From UMGS172 sp045546915 (lineage in GTDB: Bacteria; Bacillota; Clostridia; Oscillospirales; Acutalibacteraceae): a DNA stretch of 64,000 nt. The notes beneath the pieces are model-generated. The model was not told the DNA's origin and did no database searches. It saw only the letters and a list, made by a program, of their open reading frames with translations. Every line of letters begins with the position of its first letter. Position 1 is the stretch's first letter. Shown one piece after another: positions 43,101 to 50,250 of this stretch. The stretch covers positions 1 to 64,000 of the forward strand of contig JAZQDU010000025.1 in assembly GCA_045546915.1 (NCBI GenBank). The letters run 5' to 3'. The position numbers and the translations under genes are program-made.

Positions 43101-43895
43101 ACCGAAATATCAGGGACTAACCTTATTATTTATTACACCGACAATACAAGTGAAATTCATGATTTGAGTGATATGCTCAAACAGAGTGATGAGATTTTGT
43201 ATTATACGCTACAAGAGGATGGAACATATTGTGTCAAAGCAGGAAAAGACATCGCTTTTTATCCTAATGTAATAATACCAGAGACATATAATGGTAGAGC
43301 AGTAACAACAATTGCGGCAAATGGCTTTGAAAACATTACTACATTATCTTCTATTGAAATTCCTAATACAATTAAAGTTATTCCCGATTATGCATTTTCG
43401 GGGTGTGTAAATTTGTCTAGTTGTTCTTCACCCGACTTTGTCACCTCAATAGGTAAATATGCATTTAATGGATGTAGTAATTTGTTATCATATGAAATAC
43501 CTGAAACATGTACAGAAATTAAAACTTACGCATTTAATCAATGCACGTCATTGTCGTTATCTATTGAAACAAAGAACTTAAAATTTATTGGAGCAAGTGC
43601 ATTGAGTAGAATTAGCACATTGATGTGGAATTCCGACACTTCTACAAAATGGTCACTTAGCAAAGTTGCCACAGGATATTATTATGTTTCAGCAAGTGAT
43701 GGAGGTTCATATTATAATTTCCCATCTAACGGTGCTACTGTTAAGGCTTATAACAATATAACTTTAAATTCATCAAATGCACAAAATTATTTATCTGATG
43801 GAAATTCTACTGCTATTAGGATAGTATATAGTTCTAGCCTTTACTATCTACGAAATAGTTATTATCGTTCTTTCGATTGGACTTTGGTAGAATAA
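40143..43895 (+). CDS. Collagen-like surface adhesin with BspA-type C-terminal domain
   Basis: The 1250-residue protein starts at an ATG eight bases after AGGAGG; the frame is open upstream but runs through the leader. An N-terminal signal-anchor helix (about 7-30) is followed by two EWLESLNGKSAY-type modules. A long region follows in which Gly-X-Y collagen tracts (GDKGDKGD, GATGATGA, GIQGIQGE) alternate with 13-14 beta modules of the form xxIxxxGELVITxxDGxxxNLGxVxG. The last 240 residues contain LRR_5 repeats (DYAFSGCVNLSS, KYAFNGCSNLLS). No LPxTG is visible. It is probably a trimeric, rod-like adhesin and the largest cargo of element A. Confidence 0.88.
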   Translation: MKGSLLKKTLAIIVAIVLVIGISAGTAILIDKKSVPAMTTIENGLSAYELAVKYGYDGTVQEWLESLNGKSAYDIAKENGYTGSETDWTASLKATAGKDGVGIKTAAFSDSNELLITLTDGTVLNLGVADGLNGKDGTNGKDGVNGKDGADGKDGANGTDGKDGVGITSANINAEGQLVLSFSDGKTVNLDKVVGMNGADGIGISSTTINTDGELVITYTNGQTANLGVVIGAKGDKGETGATGATGATGAQGEQGLQGEKGDKGDKGDKGDQGEQGLQGATGATGNDGVSITKTEINNKGELVITLSDDTVSNLGVVVGAKGDKGETGATGATGAQGEKGDKGDTGAQGEQGIQGIQGEQGISVTGAEINSNGELVLIFSNNQRTNVGNVIGAKGDQGEKGETGATGAAGAQGEQGIQGVQGEKGDKGDKGDTGAAGNDGVSVTKTEINQRGELVITLSDDTVSNLGVVVGAKGEKGDKGDKGDQGEQGIQGIQGVQGEKGETGATGAAGQDGDDGVGIETIVIENGNLKITLTNETTLDLGNIKGEKGDKGDTGATGATGAQGEKGDKGDQGIQGVQGETGNGIASATINEYGELVIVYTNGSDINLGNVIGAKGDKGDKGETGATGATGAQGEQGLKGDTGAAGVGVASIDINEDGELVITYTEGEPVNLGKIIGPQGVQGIQGEKGDKGDKGDKGEIGATGANGLTPYINAEGNWQIGDEDTGIKAAGTNGTNGTNGTNGTNGENGLTPYINDNGNWQIGDEDTGIKAAGVNGTNGDSAYDIAKKNGFVGTEEEWLASLKGEQGQQGIQGIQGEKGDTGAKGDKGDKGDQGIKGDTGTGVSKVEIIEDKLVITLSDTTVINLGNIKGAKGDKGDQGEQGVSITAVTLTVDGDLSMTFSSGETIPLGNIKGQDGADGVGIDEIYIQDGNLYVKKTTDTNAVNLGSVKGEKGDKGDKGDTGEQGPKGDKGDKGDTGAAGRGIVKTEISGTNLIIYYTDNTSEIHDLSDMLKQSDEILYYTLQEDGTYCVKAGKDIAFYPNVIIPETYNGRAVTTIAANGFENITTLSSIEIPNTIKVIPDYAFSGCVNLSSCSSPDFVTSIGKYAFNGCSNLLSYEIPETCTEIKTYAFNQCTSLSLSIETKNLKFIGASALSRISTLMWNSDTSTKWSLSKVATGYYYVSASDGGSYYNFPSNGATVKAYNNITLNSSNAQNYLSDGNSTAIRIVYSSSLYYLRNSYYRSFDWTLVE

Positions 43896-43927
43896 AATAG
43901 GAAAGAGTTTTATAAGAGGATAAACAT

Positions 43928-44137
43928 ATGGTTTTTAAAGAAAAAGTTTTTTATGATACTAGAAATTATAATGTGGGTGACCATTGGAGATTCAATCATC
44001 AAACAAACACACGAATTGCATTAGAAATGGATTGCGAAAGTTTTGAGGAAAATATGCAATCTTTATGTGCTGAAGGTTATTTCGAGCCATTCAAAGATGG
44101 TTCGGTCATACACTACATAATTAAGAAAAAACCTTAA
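43928..44137 (+). CDS. Small hypothetical protein
   Basis: A 69-residue soluble protein, MVFKEKVFYDTRNYNVGDHW and onward, with AAGAGGAT before the ATG. It is 32 bases behind the adhesin gene and in front of a terminator, so it should be co-transcribed. I do not recognise the family. Confidence 0.6.
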   Translation: MVFKEKVFYDTRNYNVGDHWRFNHQTNTRIALEMDCESFEENMQSLCAEGYFEPFKDGSVIHYIIKKKP

Positions 44138-44155
44138 ATAACAAATCAAAAAACG

Positions 44156-44192
44156 AAATCGCAGCGCCTTTAATGGGTACTGCGATTTTTTT
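44156..44192 (+). terminator. Terminator of the adhesin transcript
   Basis: AAATCGCAG pairs with CTGCGATTT, then T4. Confidence 0.75.
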
Positions 44193-44196
44193 ATGC

Positions 44197-44263
44197 AAAA
44201 AAGTTTTTGAAATCATTCTAATTTCATCTTTGAGAGCTGAAGCTACGGTGATTTTTCAAAACT
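44197..44263. repeat. Palindromic repeat family, copy 10
   Basis: Arms AAAAAAGTTTTTGAAAT and ATTTTTCAAAACT around ATCTTTGAGAG, directly behind the adhesin terminator. Confidence 0.7.
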
Positions 44264-44357
44264 CACAAAATAAGCAAAATAGAATTTTTTGATTTAAAAA
44301 AATTTAAATCGTAATTTTTCTTTGTAATCAATTTTTATATTACAAAGGAGAAATTTT

Positions 44358-44705
44358 ATGAAACACACTATTAATCGTGGAGATGTCTTTTATGCAAACC
44401 TCAAATCTGATGGCACAAGTCGTCAAAGTGGAATCAGGCCAATAATCGTGATTTCCAACCCTCAATGTAACCGTCACAGTCCGATTATCACAATTTTGAC
44501 CTGTACCACATCCAAAACCAAGCATCCCTTGCCGACACATATTTCGCTTCCTGCATCCGAAACTGGAATGAAATACGACTCGATTTGTCTTTGCGAACAA
44601 CCGATGTCTATAGCAAAGACCGACCTGCTTGAATTCGTTACGAGTTTAAGCGACGAACATATGGAAAAAGTAAATGCTGGTTTAAGATGTCAGTTGTGCC
44701 TTTAA
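44358..44705 (+). CDS. MazF/PemK-family endoribonuclease toxin
   Basis: A 115-residue protein with the family N-terminus INRGDVFYANLK, then GIRPIIVISN and the late motif DSICLCEQPMSIAKTDL. MazF toxins cut mRNA at short sites and are normally neutralised by a co-encoded MazE. AAGGAG lies 8-9 bases before the ATG. No MazE-like gene is adjacent on the plus strand: the 69-residue gene upstream is behind a terminator and does not look like MazE. The end overlaps a convergent minus-strand gene by 68 bases. Confidence 0.85.
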   Translation: MKHTINRGDVFYANLKSDGTSRQSGIRPIIVISNPQCNRHSPIITILTCTTSKTKHPLPTHISLPASETGMKYDSICLCEQPMSIAKTDLLEFVTSLSDEHMEKVNAGLRCQLCL

Positions 44706-45045
44706 AAGCAGAAAACCTTCCTTTGCGGGAAGGTTTTCTCTTTTGCGGTAACATTTCAACCACCGTCAACACAATGAACAATGCCAACATTACCGATATA
44801 ATCAGATAGTCGTTGATGATATGTCCAAATTTGTAGTGCATACCGATTGCATTGCCGAGCAGAAAGAAGTTACCAATGAGCGATGGCACTTGCCAACCCC
44901 AGTGCAATTCTTTTTCTTGTGCATACGACATCAGAAGCACAGTAATAATACCCATCATTGCAACAAGAATATAAAACAGGTTCCGAGAAAGCAGTTGTAG
45001 GCAGGCAGCACACATTGAACTTATAAATAAAACCAATATGGTCAT
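44638..45045 (-). CDS. Small membrane protein of the element
   Basis: A 135-residue protein with four predicted membrane helices in the first 95 residues (ILVLFISSMCAACLQLL, FYILVAMMGIITVLLMS and two more), then a basic tail. It is 12 bases behind the transglutaminase-like gene and likely works with it. Its last codons run into the mazF gene on the other strand, and a terminator hairpin (44710-44739) falls inside the tail, so the annotated end may be longer than the conserved protein. Function unknown. Confidence 0.6.
   Translation of the reverse strand: MTILVLFISSMCAACLQLLSRNLFYILVAMMGIITVLLMSYAQEKELHWGWQVPSLIGNFFLLGNAIGMHYKFGHIINDYLIISVMLALFIVLTVVEMLPQKRKPSRKGRFSAFKGTTDILNQHLLFPYVRRLNS
44704..44744. 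terminator. Bidirectional terminator at the mazF 3' end
   Basis: AGAAAACCTTCC pairs with GGAAGGTTTTCT, followed by CTTTT on the plus strand. Confidence 0.75.
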
Positions 45046-45057
45046 AATACCCCTCCT

Positions 45058-45666
45058 TTAATGAAAATTGAGCAATCGTTCTTTGTATCGTGCACAGTAG
45101 TTTTTAATACTGCTGGTAAAAATCTCATAGTCCTCGTTCGGTTCCATTTTCTTCTCTACTCTTGAAACCGATAATGTCAGGTCGAGGTAGTAACTTGTGC
45201 CATTGGACAGTGATATGACATTATACGAGTGGTGTGGTTTGAAGATGTCTTCATAAGCAATATCAACTACAAAAACCTTAAAGTCCTTCATCGGCAGCAA
45301 CTCTGCCTCGTCAAGTACAAGAGTGATGTGTTTGAATAAAACGGCAAAGTCAAAACAAATGCCGTAAATTCTGTTGCCATCTTTAATATCATCAAAGTCA
45401 AAATGTTGAAAGATAACCGTTTTGTCGTGGTGATATTGGAAGTTTGCTCTGGCATAAGATTGGACGGTAGAGATATATTCCTCAATACTGCTATACTCCC
45501 GACCGAACCGTTCAAGTATCCATTCTCGCTCGGTGTCCGAGATAGTCGTTACCGCCGAGTAGCGCCCTGCTCGGTTCTGGGTGTAGTTATTATAAAAAGC
45601 AACCCCTGTTGTCGCCAGAACGGCCACACAGAGCACTATGCTTAATATTGCCTTAATTATCTTCAC
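45058..45666 (-). CDS. Membrane-anchored transglutaminase-like protein
   Basis: The protein has about 202 residues from a GTG at 45666 (AGGAG 11 bases upstream; an open frame 11 codons longer has no better site). One N-terminal helix is followed by an outside domain with the triad order of the transglutaminase-like fold: Cys in YGICFDFAVLF, His in HHSYNVISLSNG and Asp in YYLDLTLSV. Such enzymes act as cysteine proteases or crosslinkers at the envelope. Coupled to the small membrane protein downstream. Assignment is from motif order alone. Confidence 0.6.
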   Translation of the reverse strand: MKIIKAILSIVLCVAVLATTGVAFYNNYTQNRAGRYSAVTTISDTEREWILERFGREYSSIEEYISTVQSYARANFQYHHDKTVIFQHFDFDDIKDGNRIYGICFDFAVLFKHITLVLDEAELLPMKDFKVFVVDIAYEDIFKPHHSYNVISLSNGTSYYLDLTLSVSRVEKKMEPNEDYEIFTSSIKNYCARYKERLLNFH

Positions 45667-45746
45667 TATTTCACTTTCTCCTAATAAATAGAGTGTCAAA
45701 TCTTTTAAGTTTTAGCACGATTTTTTAAGCACCGTAAATACTGGGT

Positions 45747-46340
45747 TTATACGGTGTCATAACTCGGTGTCAAAAGTCGTTTCCGTTTTTCACGGATTAT
45801 AGTCGATTTTGATATGCCCGTCATATTTTCAATCTCTCTGTATGACTTCCCATTGCTTTGCAATGTTAAGGCAAGGTCGAGTTGTGCTCGTGTAAACTTC
45901 TTTGGACGACCTTCACGGAAATCGGGGCTTTGTCGAGCAATTCTTTTGCCATCAGCACACCGTTGATTTATCATATCTTTCTCAAATTGGGCGAAGCAGA
46001 GCATAACATTAAGGAGCAAGGTCCCAATTGTGCTGTTTTCAATTTTACCCATATTAAGAATATTAAGTGAAATGCCTTTTTCATATAGTTCCTTTGCCAA
46101 CAAACTGCCTTCTGACACAGTACGAGCATAACGGTCGATTTTTGCCACGATAAGTTCGTCCCCGCTTTGCAATTTTGAGATTAAAGAAGAGAATACAGGT
46201 CGGTCTTTAATTGTGCCACCTGTAAAAACCTCTTCCATAATAATTTCGGCACCTGCATTGGCAAGTTGTTCTTTTTGCAGTTTCAAGGAAGTGTTATCTG
46301 CTTGTGATTTACTGCTCACTCTTGCATATCCGTATTTCAT
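45747..46340 (-). CDS. Serine recombinase (resolvase/invertase family)
   Basis: The 197-residue protein has the catalytic serine in YGYARVSSKSQADN, the conserved IVAKIDRYARTVSEG, LLLNVMLCFAQFEKD and a C-terminal HTH (KSYREIENMTGISKSTIIR). It resembles Tn3-type resolvases and invertases. It could resolve multimers of the excised element or invert a segment; no clear res or inversion site was found nearby. It is the last gene of a minus-strand run with a DUF6809 protein. Confidence 0.92.
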   Translation of the reverse strand: MKYGYARVSSKSQADNTSLKLQKEQLANAGAEIIMEEVFTGGTIKDRPVFSSLISKLQSGDELIVAKIDRYARTVSEGSLLAKELYEKGISLNILNMGKIENSTIGTLLLNVMLCFAQFEKDMINQRCADGKRIARQSPDFREGRPKKFTRAQLDLALTLQSNGKSYREIENMTGISKSTIIREKRKRLLTPSYDTV

Positions 46341-46352
46341 AGCATTACCTCC

Positions 46353-46631
46353 TTATTCATTGTCTTTACTTGCCAATGCTTCAAAGAGCAATCGGGAAGA
46401 AAGACGAAAGCCCTGCAAAAAGCACTCGAACTCCATTAGAGCAGAAAGAGTGCCGTGTAAATCACAATATTGATTTAGTAGTGCCCGTTCTTCGTCATTA
46501 AGAGTGCTTTCAAGTTTTTCCCGCACCTCACTTGCTTTGCTTAATGCAGTTTGGTATTCTCTGGACTTTGGGTGACCTTTTTCAAAGGGGACCAAATTGC
46601 CATAATAGAAATTCTCAATTGTCTTTCGCAT
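46353..46631 (-). CDS. DUF6809-like small protein
   Basis: A 92-residue helical protein starting MRKTIENFYYGNLVPFEKGH and ending FECFLQGFRLSSRLLFEAL. The pattern (ENFYYGN near the start, FxxGFRLxxRLxxE near the end) matches small proteins common in firmicute conjugative and mobilizable elements. Function unknown. It starts one base after the end of the preceding 65-residue protein gene. Confidence 0.7.
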   Translation of the reverse strand: MRKTIENFYYGNLVPFEKGHPKSREYQTALSKASEVREKLESTLNDEERALLNQYCDLHGTLSALMEFECFLQGFRLSSRLLFEALASKDNE

Positions 46632-46828
46632 TATAATAGTCCACCTCGTTTCAACTCGCTCTCGTCAACACCGTAAATCTTATAAACGGTCTTGGGAGCA
46701 ATTTCTTCTTTTTCGATTACAATGTGGTCAACACCTTCGGGCAAGATAATATCAATATCTCGTCCTGTGTGAGACGGAATGGTAACCCCATTACCGTCGG
46801 CTTCGTACTGTAAAACTAAAATCTTCAT
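46631..46828 (-). CDS. Small hypothetical element protein
   Basis: A 65-residue acidic protein starting MKILVLQYEADGNGVTI. The ATG at 46828 is seven bases after AAAGGAG; an ATG two codons earlier touches the ribosome site. First gene of the run that leads to DUF6809 and the serine recombinase. Family not recognised. Confidence 0.65.
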   Translation of the reverse strand: MKILVLQYEADGNGVTIPSHTGRDIDIILPEGVDHIVIEKEEIAPKTVYKIYGVDESELKRGGLL

Positions 46829-46924
46829 AAACATTCTCCTTTCTGATGTTATGTAGTGGTGCCGCTGGCTCGGCACCTGTATCAACAAAGATAAATGAAG
46901 GAGGAATTAGGTTGGAGGAATGAA

Positions 46925-47077
46925 ATGGAATTACACACACAACTTGCTCCGCTGCCAGAACAGAGCACTGATAGGAGAAAGGTCAAAATGAAAAAACCTA
47001 CATACAAAAACTCCCGCCAGAGTTTGTATGTAGGTCTAAAAATCTATATGTTATGTGCTATTCATTTGTTATACTAA
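46925..47077 (+). CDS. Possible small protein (doubtful)
   Basis: A 50-codon frame starts MELHTQLAPLPEQS behind a perfect GGAGG at six bases and contains a second ATG behind AGGAGAAAGG. Against it, the frame runs through the terminator hairpin at 46997-47034 and no plus-strand promoter was seen. Confidence 0.25.
   Translation: MELHTQLAPLPEQSTDRRKVKMKKPTYKNSRQSLYVGLKIYMLCAIHLLY
46997..47034 (-). terminator. Leader attenuator of the recombinase operon
   Basis: CCTACATACAAA pairs with TTTGTATGTAGG, followed on the minus strand by T6. It lies only about 40 bases inside the transcript from the promoter at 47077-47105 and about 170 bases before the first gene. Confidence 0.7.
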
Positions 47078-47105
47078 TTATACCATAGTTCTCCTTTAAA
47101 GCCAA
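47077..47105 (-). promoter_or_regulatory. Promoter of the recombinase operon
   Basis: On the minus strand TTGGCT (47105-47100), 17 bases, TATAAT (47082-47077). Confidence 0.65.
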
Positions 47106-47394
47106 GGCTTAAAAGGCTAACAAATTGTAAACTATGCCACCCGTCCACCCCTCTAACTTTTATAATTCTTAAAAGGAAAAATATATGTCGTGTGAATGAA
47201 CACCGAAAAAATCCAATATTAGACCGATAACTATTTTATGTATGGTGCAAGAATGGGTGGGTGAATTAAATGTTTTTGCCGTTTCTTGTTATTTAACAAA
47301 TAAAATTATACAGATAAAGCACATCGTAAGTCGAATTTTGGAAAAATGTGAAGTATATTTCAATTTTTAATCGGAATTTTGTGTGTAAAACGGC

Positions 47395-47423
47395 TTGATT
47401 TATACAGAATTTTGTGATATACT
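47395..47423 (+). promoter_or_regulatory. Promoter of the AAA/DUF4143 ATPase gene
   Basis: TTGATT (47395-47400), 17 bases, TATACT (47418-47423), 30 bases before the ATG. Confidence 0.6.
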
Positions 47424-47453
47424 CTAATTGAGATAAAAAAGGAGGTGTGTTTT

Positions 47454-48797
47454 ATGGAAAGACTTGCTCGTAAAATAGATAAGTTTTTAATTGACTGGAA
47501 GAAAAGTGATGATAAACTTCCTCTAATTGTAAAAGGTGCTCGCCAAATCGGTAAAACCAAGGCGATTGAGTTCTTTGCTGAAAATAATTATAAATCGGTT
47601 GTAGAAATCAATTTTGCTATTCAAAAGCAATATAAAGATATATTTGATGATGGATTTGATGTTGATACCATACTGCGAAATATATCACTCCGAAATCCTA
47701 ACTTTGAATTCCTTGCAGGTGAAACCCTTATTTTCTTCGATGAAATTCAAGATTGCATTAACTGTGCTACCAGTCTTAAATCATTTAAACTTGATGGAAG
47801 ATACGATGTGATTTGTTCGGGTTCGCTTATGGGCATCAATTATAATGAGATTGAAAGCAATAGTGTTGGTTTTAAAGAAGATTACGAAATGCATTCTCTT
47901 GACTTCGAAGAATATCTTTGGGCAAAAGGTTATAAAACAGAGCAGATAGAAGAACTTTATCAAAAAATGATTAAAGTAGAACCTCTGTCAACAGTAGAAT
48001 ATGATGTTATGCTTGATAATTTTAGGGAGTATATGGTGCTCGGTGGAATGCCTGCTGTTGTTTTCTCTTTCGTTACCAATAAAAATTATAGCGGCACTCT
48101 AAAAATGCAACAGCAACTCCTTCTTGACTATGAAGAAGATATAACCAAGTATGCCTATGGTCTTGATAAAGGTAAAATTCTCGATATATATAGAAAGATA
48201 CCTGTATTTCTTGGTAAAGATAATAAGAAATTTCAAATATCAAAGGTTCGCAACGGTGCTCGAAATCGTGATTATGTAGGCACGGTAGATTGGCTTCGTA
48301 ATGCAGGTATTATAAATGTGTGTTATTGTCTCTCTACTCCTGAACTGCCACTTAAAGGTAATTATAATCCTGATAATTTTAAACTTTATTTTAGAGATAC
48401 TGGGCTGCTTATTGCTTCTTTGGACGAAGAAGTACAACAAGACCTTCGTAATAATAAAAACTTTAATACCTATAAAGGTGCAATATACGAAAATATAGTT
48501 GGAGATATGCTGGCAAAGCAAGGATACAACCTATACTTCTATCGTAATGAAAAAGGCACACTCGAAATGGATTTTTTCGTAAGAGACACAAATTCTCTTG
48601 TACCTGTGGAAGTAAAAGCGAATGACACTTCTACACCATCTCTCAATGCTCTTATTGGAAAAGATGTATATAGTGATGTAAAATATGGTGTTAAACTTGC
48701 AAACAAAAATATTGGATTTAACGGAAAGTTTTATACTTTCCCGTATTTTCTCACATTCCTACTGAAAAGATTTCTTTCTGAAAAGGGAACAAACTAA
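47454..48797 (+). CDS. AAA_14/DUF4143 ATPase
   Basis: The 447-residue protein has a P-loop VKGARQIGKTKAIEFF near residue 28, Walker B TLIFFDEIQDC, sensor ICSGSLMG, and a C-terminal DUF4143 domain with GAIYENIVGDML, MDFFVRD and VPVEVKAND (a PD-(D/E)xK-like nuclease pattern). These ATPases are widespread, often in mobile DNA, with roles that remain unclear; defence or regulation has been suggested for some. The ATG at 47454 follows GGAGG by eight bases. Last gene of element A before its right arm sites. Confidence 0.88.
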   Translation: MERLARKIDKFLIDWKKSDDKLPLIVKGARQIGKTKAIEFFAENNYKSVVEINFAIQKQYKDIFDDGFDVDTILRNISLRNPNFEFLAGETLIFFDEIQDCINCATSLKSFKLDGRYDVICSGSLMGINYNEIESNSVGFKEDYEMHSLDFEEYLWAKGYKTEQIEELYQKMIKVEPLSTVEYDVMLDNFREYMVLGGMPAVVFSFVTNKNYSGTLKMQQQLLLDYEEDITKYAYGLDKGKILDIYRKIPVFLGKDNKKFQISKVRNGARNRDYVGTVDWLRNAGIINVCYCLSTPELPLKGNYNPDNFKLYFRDTGLLIASLDEEVQQDLRNNKNFNTYKGAIYENIVGDMLAKQGYNLYFYRNEKGTLEMDFFVRDTNSLVPVEVKANDTSTPSLNALIGKDVYSDVKYGVKLANKNIGFNGKFYTFPYFLTFLLKRFLSEKGTN

Positions 48798-48822
48798 CAA
48801 CCTTAAATTTGCCGACTACTAC

Positions 48823-48843
48823 TGACTACAATTTTGACTACAA
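48823..48843. repeat. Arm-site pair at the right end of element A
   Basis: Two TGACTACAA copies 12 bases apart, the same nonamer as at the left end, 100 bases before att2. Confidence 0.7.
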
Positions 48844-48942
48844 GTTGCAAGGTGAATGGGTAGAAACTGTAGATTTGGGCGCAAAATACTGTGTAGAAAT
48901 ACACGAAAATAGTGTAAAATAAAGACATTTACACTAACTTTG

Positions 48943-48958
48943 ATAGAGTGGGAATAAC
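48943..48958 (+). repeat. att2: second guaA-end copy
   Basis: ATAGAGTGGGAATAAC. Its first 15 bases still read Ile-Glu-Trp-Glu-stop, with ATA for ATC as the only change there; the last base falls after the stop. Confidence 0.75.
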
Positions 48959-49022
48959 ATCTATCAGCTAACAATTGCCCGGAAGTACTAGTTCCGGGAA
49001 ATTTTGGAAGGGGGAGAATAAA

Positions 49023-50027
49023 ATGAGAAAGAATTTCCAAATATTGCTTGCTGTAGTATGGGTGTTCGCTATCATTTTGAGTATGACAGCCGGAGTATTG
49101 GCCACAGAACAGGAACATGTCCATAACTGGCGGTGTGCGTGGTCCGACGACTACTGGCACTGTATGGTCTGTAGTGGTTGTCAAGAAGAGAAAACTACCG
49201 CCCATAGTAATAACAGCACGGGAGTCTGTACCATCTGCGGATATACACCCCATGAACACGTCTGGCAGTATAACGACGGACAAAACTATGACTACAACCA
49301 CGGTCTGCGCTGTACACAATGTGCTGCAACCATTACCGAAGATCACAATTACGGAAATGACGGAAAATGTACTGTTTGTGGCAATACTCCTCCCCATGAA
49401 CACCAGTGGGAATGGGACGGAAACAAATCGAACTATATTGGCATCCATTTTTTGGTCTGTTCCTGCGGCGCAAAAACGTCGGAATCTCATCAACTTTTTG
49501 CGTGGGATGGAAAAATAGGAAATAACTTCGGGCATAGTGCACTTTGCGGTGTCTGCGGATTTGCCTTGGTCTTTGAGCATAGGTATGATTCTGCATATTT
49601 TAACGGGGAGCGTTGTACAGTATGTGGGTATCCGGGGCAGGGTACCACGGTGCCGCAAACGAAACCTAGCGAAACCGCTCCTGTAGAAACCAGGCCTGAT
49701 GAGACAAAACCGAATGAAACCTCCCCTGTAGAAACCGGGCCTGCTGAGACAAAACCGAATGAAACCTCCCCTGTAGAAACCGGGCCTGCTGAGACAAAAC
49801 CGAATGAAACCTCCCCTGTAGAAACCGGGCCTGCTGAAAACCAGCCGAAGGAAACAGAACTTTCCGAAACGAAGCCTGCTGAAATAGAACCAGAGGAAAC
49901 CATGTCCCCAAAAGCAACAAAAGAGGGTTTGCAGCGCAGTAGTTCCGTGTGGATATGGGTTGCAACTATCCTTGTTGCCGGTGGTCTGGGCACTGTAGTG
50001 TTCTTTGTGAAAAAGAAATCATCCTAA
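49023..50027 (+). CDS. Cys/His-rich surface protein with repetitive stalk
   Basis: The 334-residue protein has an N-terminal signal (about 1-28) and about four repeats with paired CxxC motifs and His/Trp pairs (HVHNWRCAW, WHCMVCSGC, TGVCTICGYTPHEHVW). A stalk rich in Pro, Glu and Thr, built from 15-residue repeats, and a C-terminal helix with KKKSS complete it. It looks like a surface-exposed metal-ribbon protein held by its C-terminal helix. The ATG at 49023 follows GGGGGAG. It is the only gene of remnant B between att2 and att3. Function unknown. Confidence 0.75.
   Translation: MRKNFQILLAVVWVFAIILSMTAGVLATEQEHVHNWRCAWSDDYWHCMVCSGCQEEKTTAHSNNSTGVCTICGYTPHEHVWQYNDGQNYDYNHGLRCTQCAATITEDHNYGNDGKCTVCGNTPPHEHQWEWDGNKSNYIGIHFLVCSCGAKTSESHQLFAWDGKIGNNFGHSALCGVCGFALVFEHRYDSAYFNGERCTVCGYPGQGTTVPQTKPSETAPVETRPDETKPNETSPVETGPAETKPNETSPVETGPAETKPNETSPVETGPAENQPKETELSETKPAEIEPEETMSPKATKEGLQRSSSVWIWVATILVAGGLGTVVFFVKKKSS
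49701..49835 (+). repeat. Three 45-bp tandem repeats in the stalk region
   Basis: Units begin at 49701, 49746 and 49791 and encode ETKPNETSPVETGPA-type 15-mers. They are almost identical, so copy number can change by slippage. Confidence 0.85.
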
Positions 50028-50117
50028 AATCAGAGCTTACATAAAATACTATTGGGTATTGGCAAAATGGCCGATGCATAGCACAGTGAAATTCGAGCCT
50101 TGTTCCTCCTAAAATAG

Positions 50118-50137
50118 TGACCAACATTTGACCAACA
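50118..50137. repeat. Arm-site pair at the right end of remnant B
   Basis: Two TGACCAACA copies 11 bases apart, 98 bases before att3. Same geometry as at the end of A but a different sequence, suggesting another integrase. Confidence 0.65.
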
Positions 50138-50234
50138 AAGCTTAAGTAAAACAAAATAACTGGTATAATAGCACTACATTTTGAATGCTAATATACCAGC
50201 AACCACTACATATCCACGAAACCAAAAAACCGCC

Positions 50235-50250
50235 ATCGAATGGGAATAAT
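50235..50250 (+). repeat. att3: third guaA-end copy
   Basis: ATCGAATGGGAATAAT reads Ile-Glu-Trp-Glu-stop with GAA for GAG; one mismatch to att1. Confidence 0.8.

Noticed and set aside
45747..46340. Serine recombinase as the integrase of element A
   Set aside because: It is of the small resolvase type without the large C-terminal domain, lies far from the ends, and the tyrosine integrase sits by the left att with matching arm repeats.
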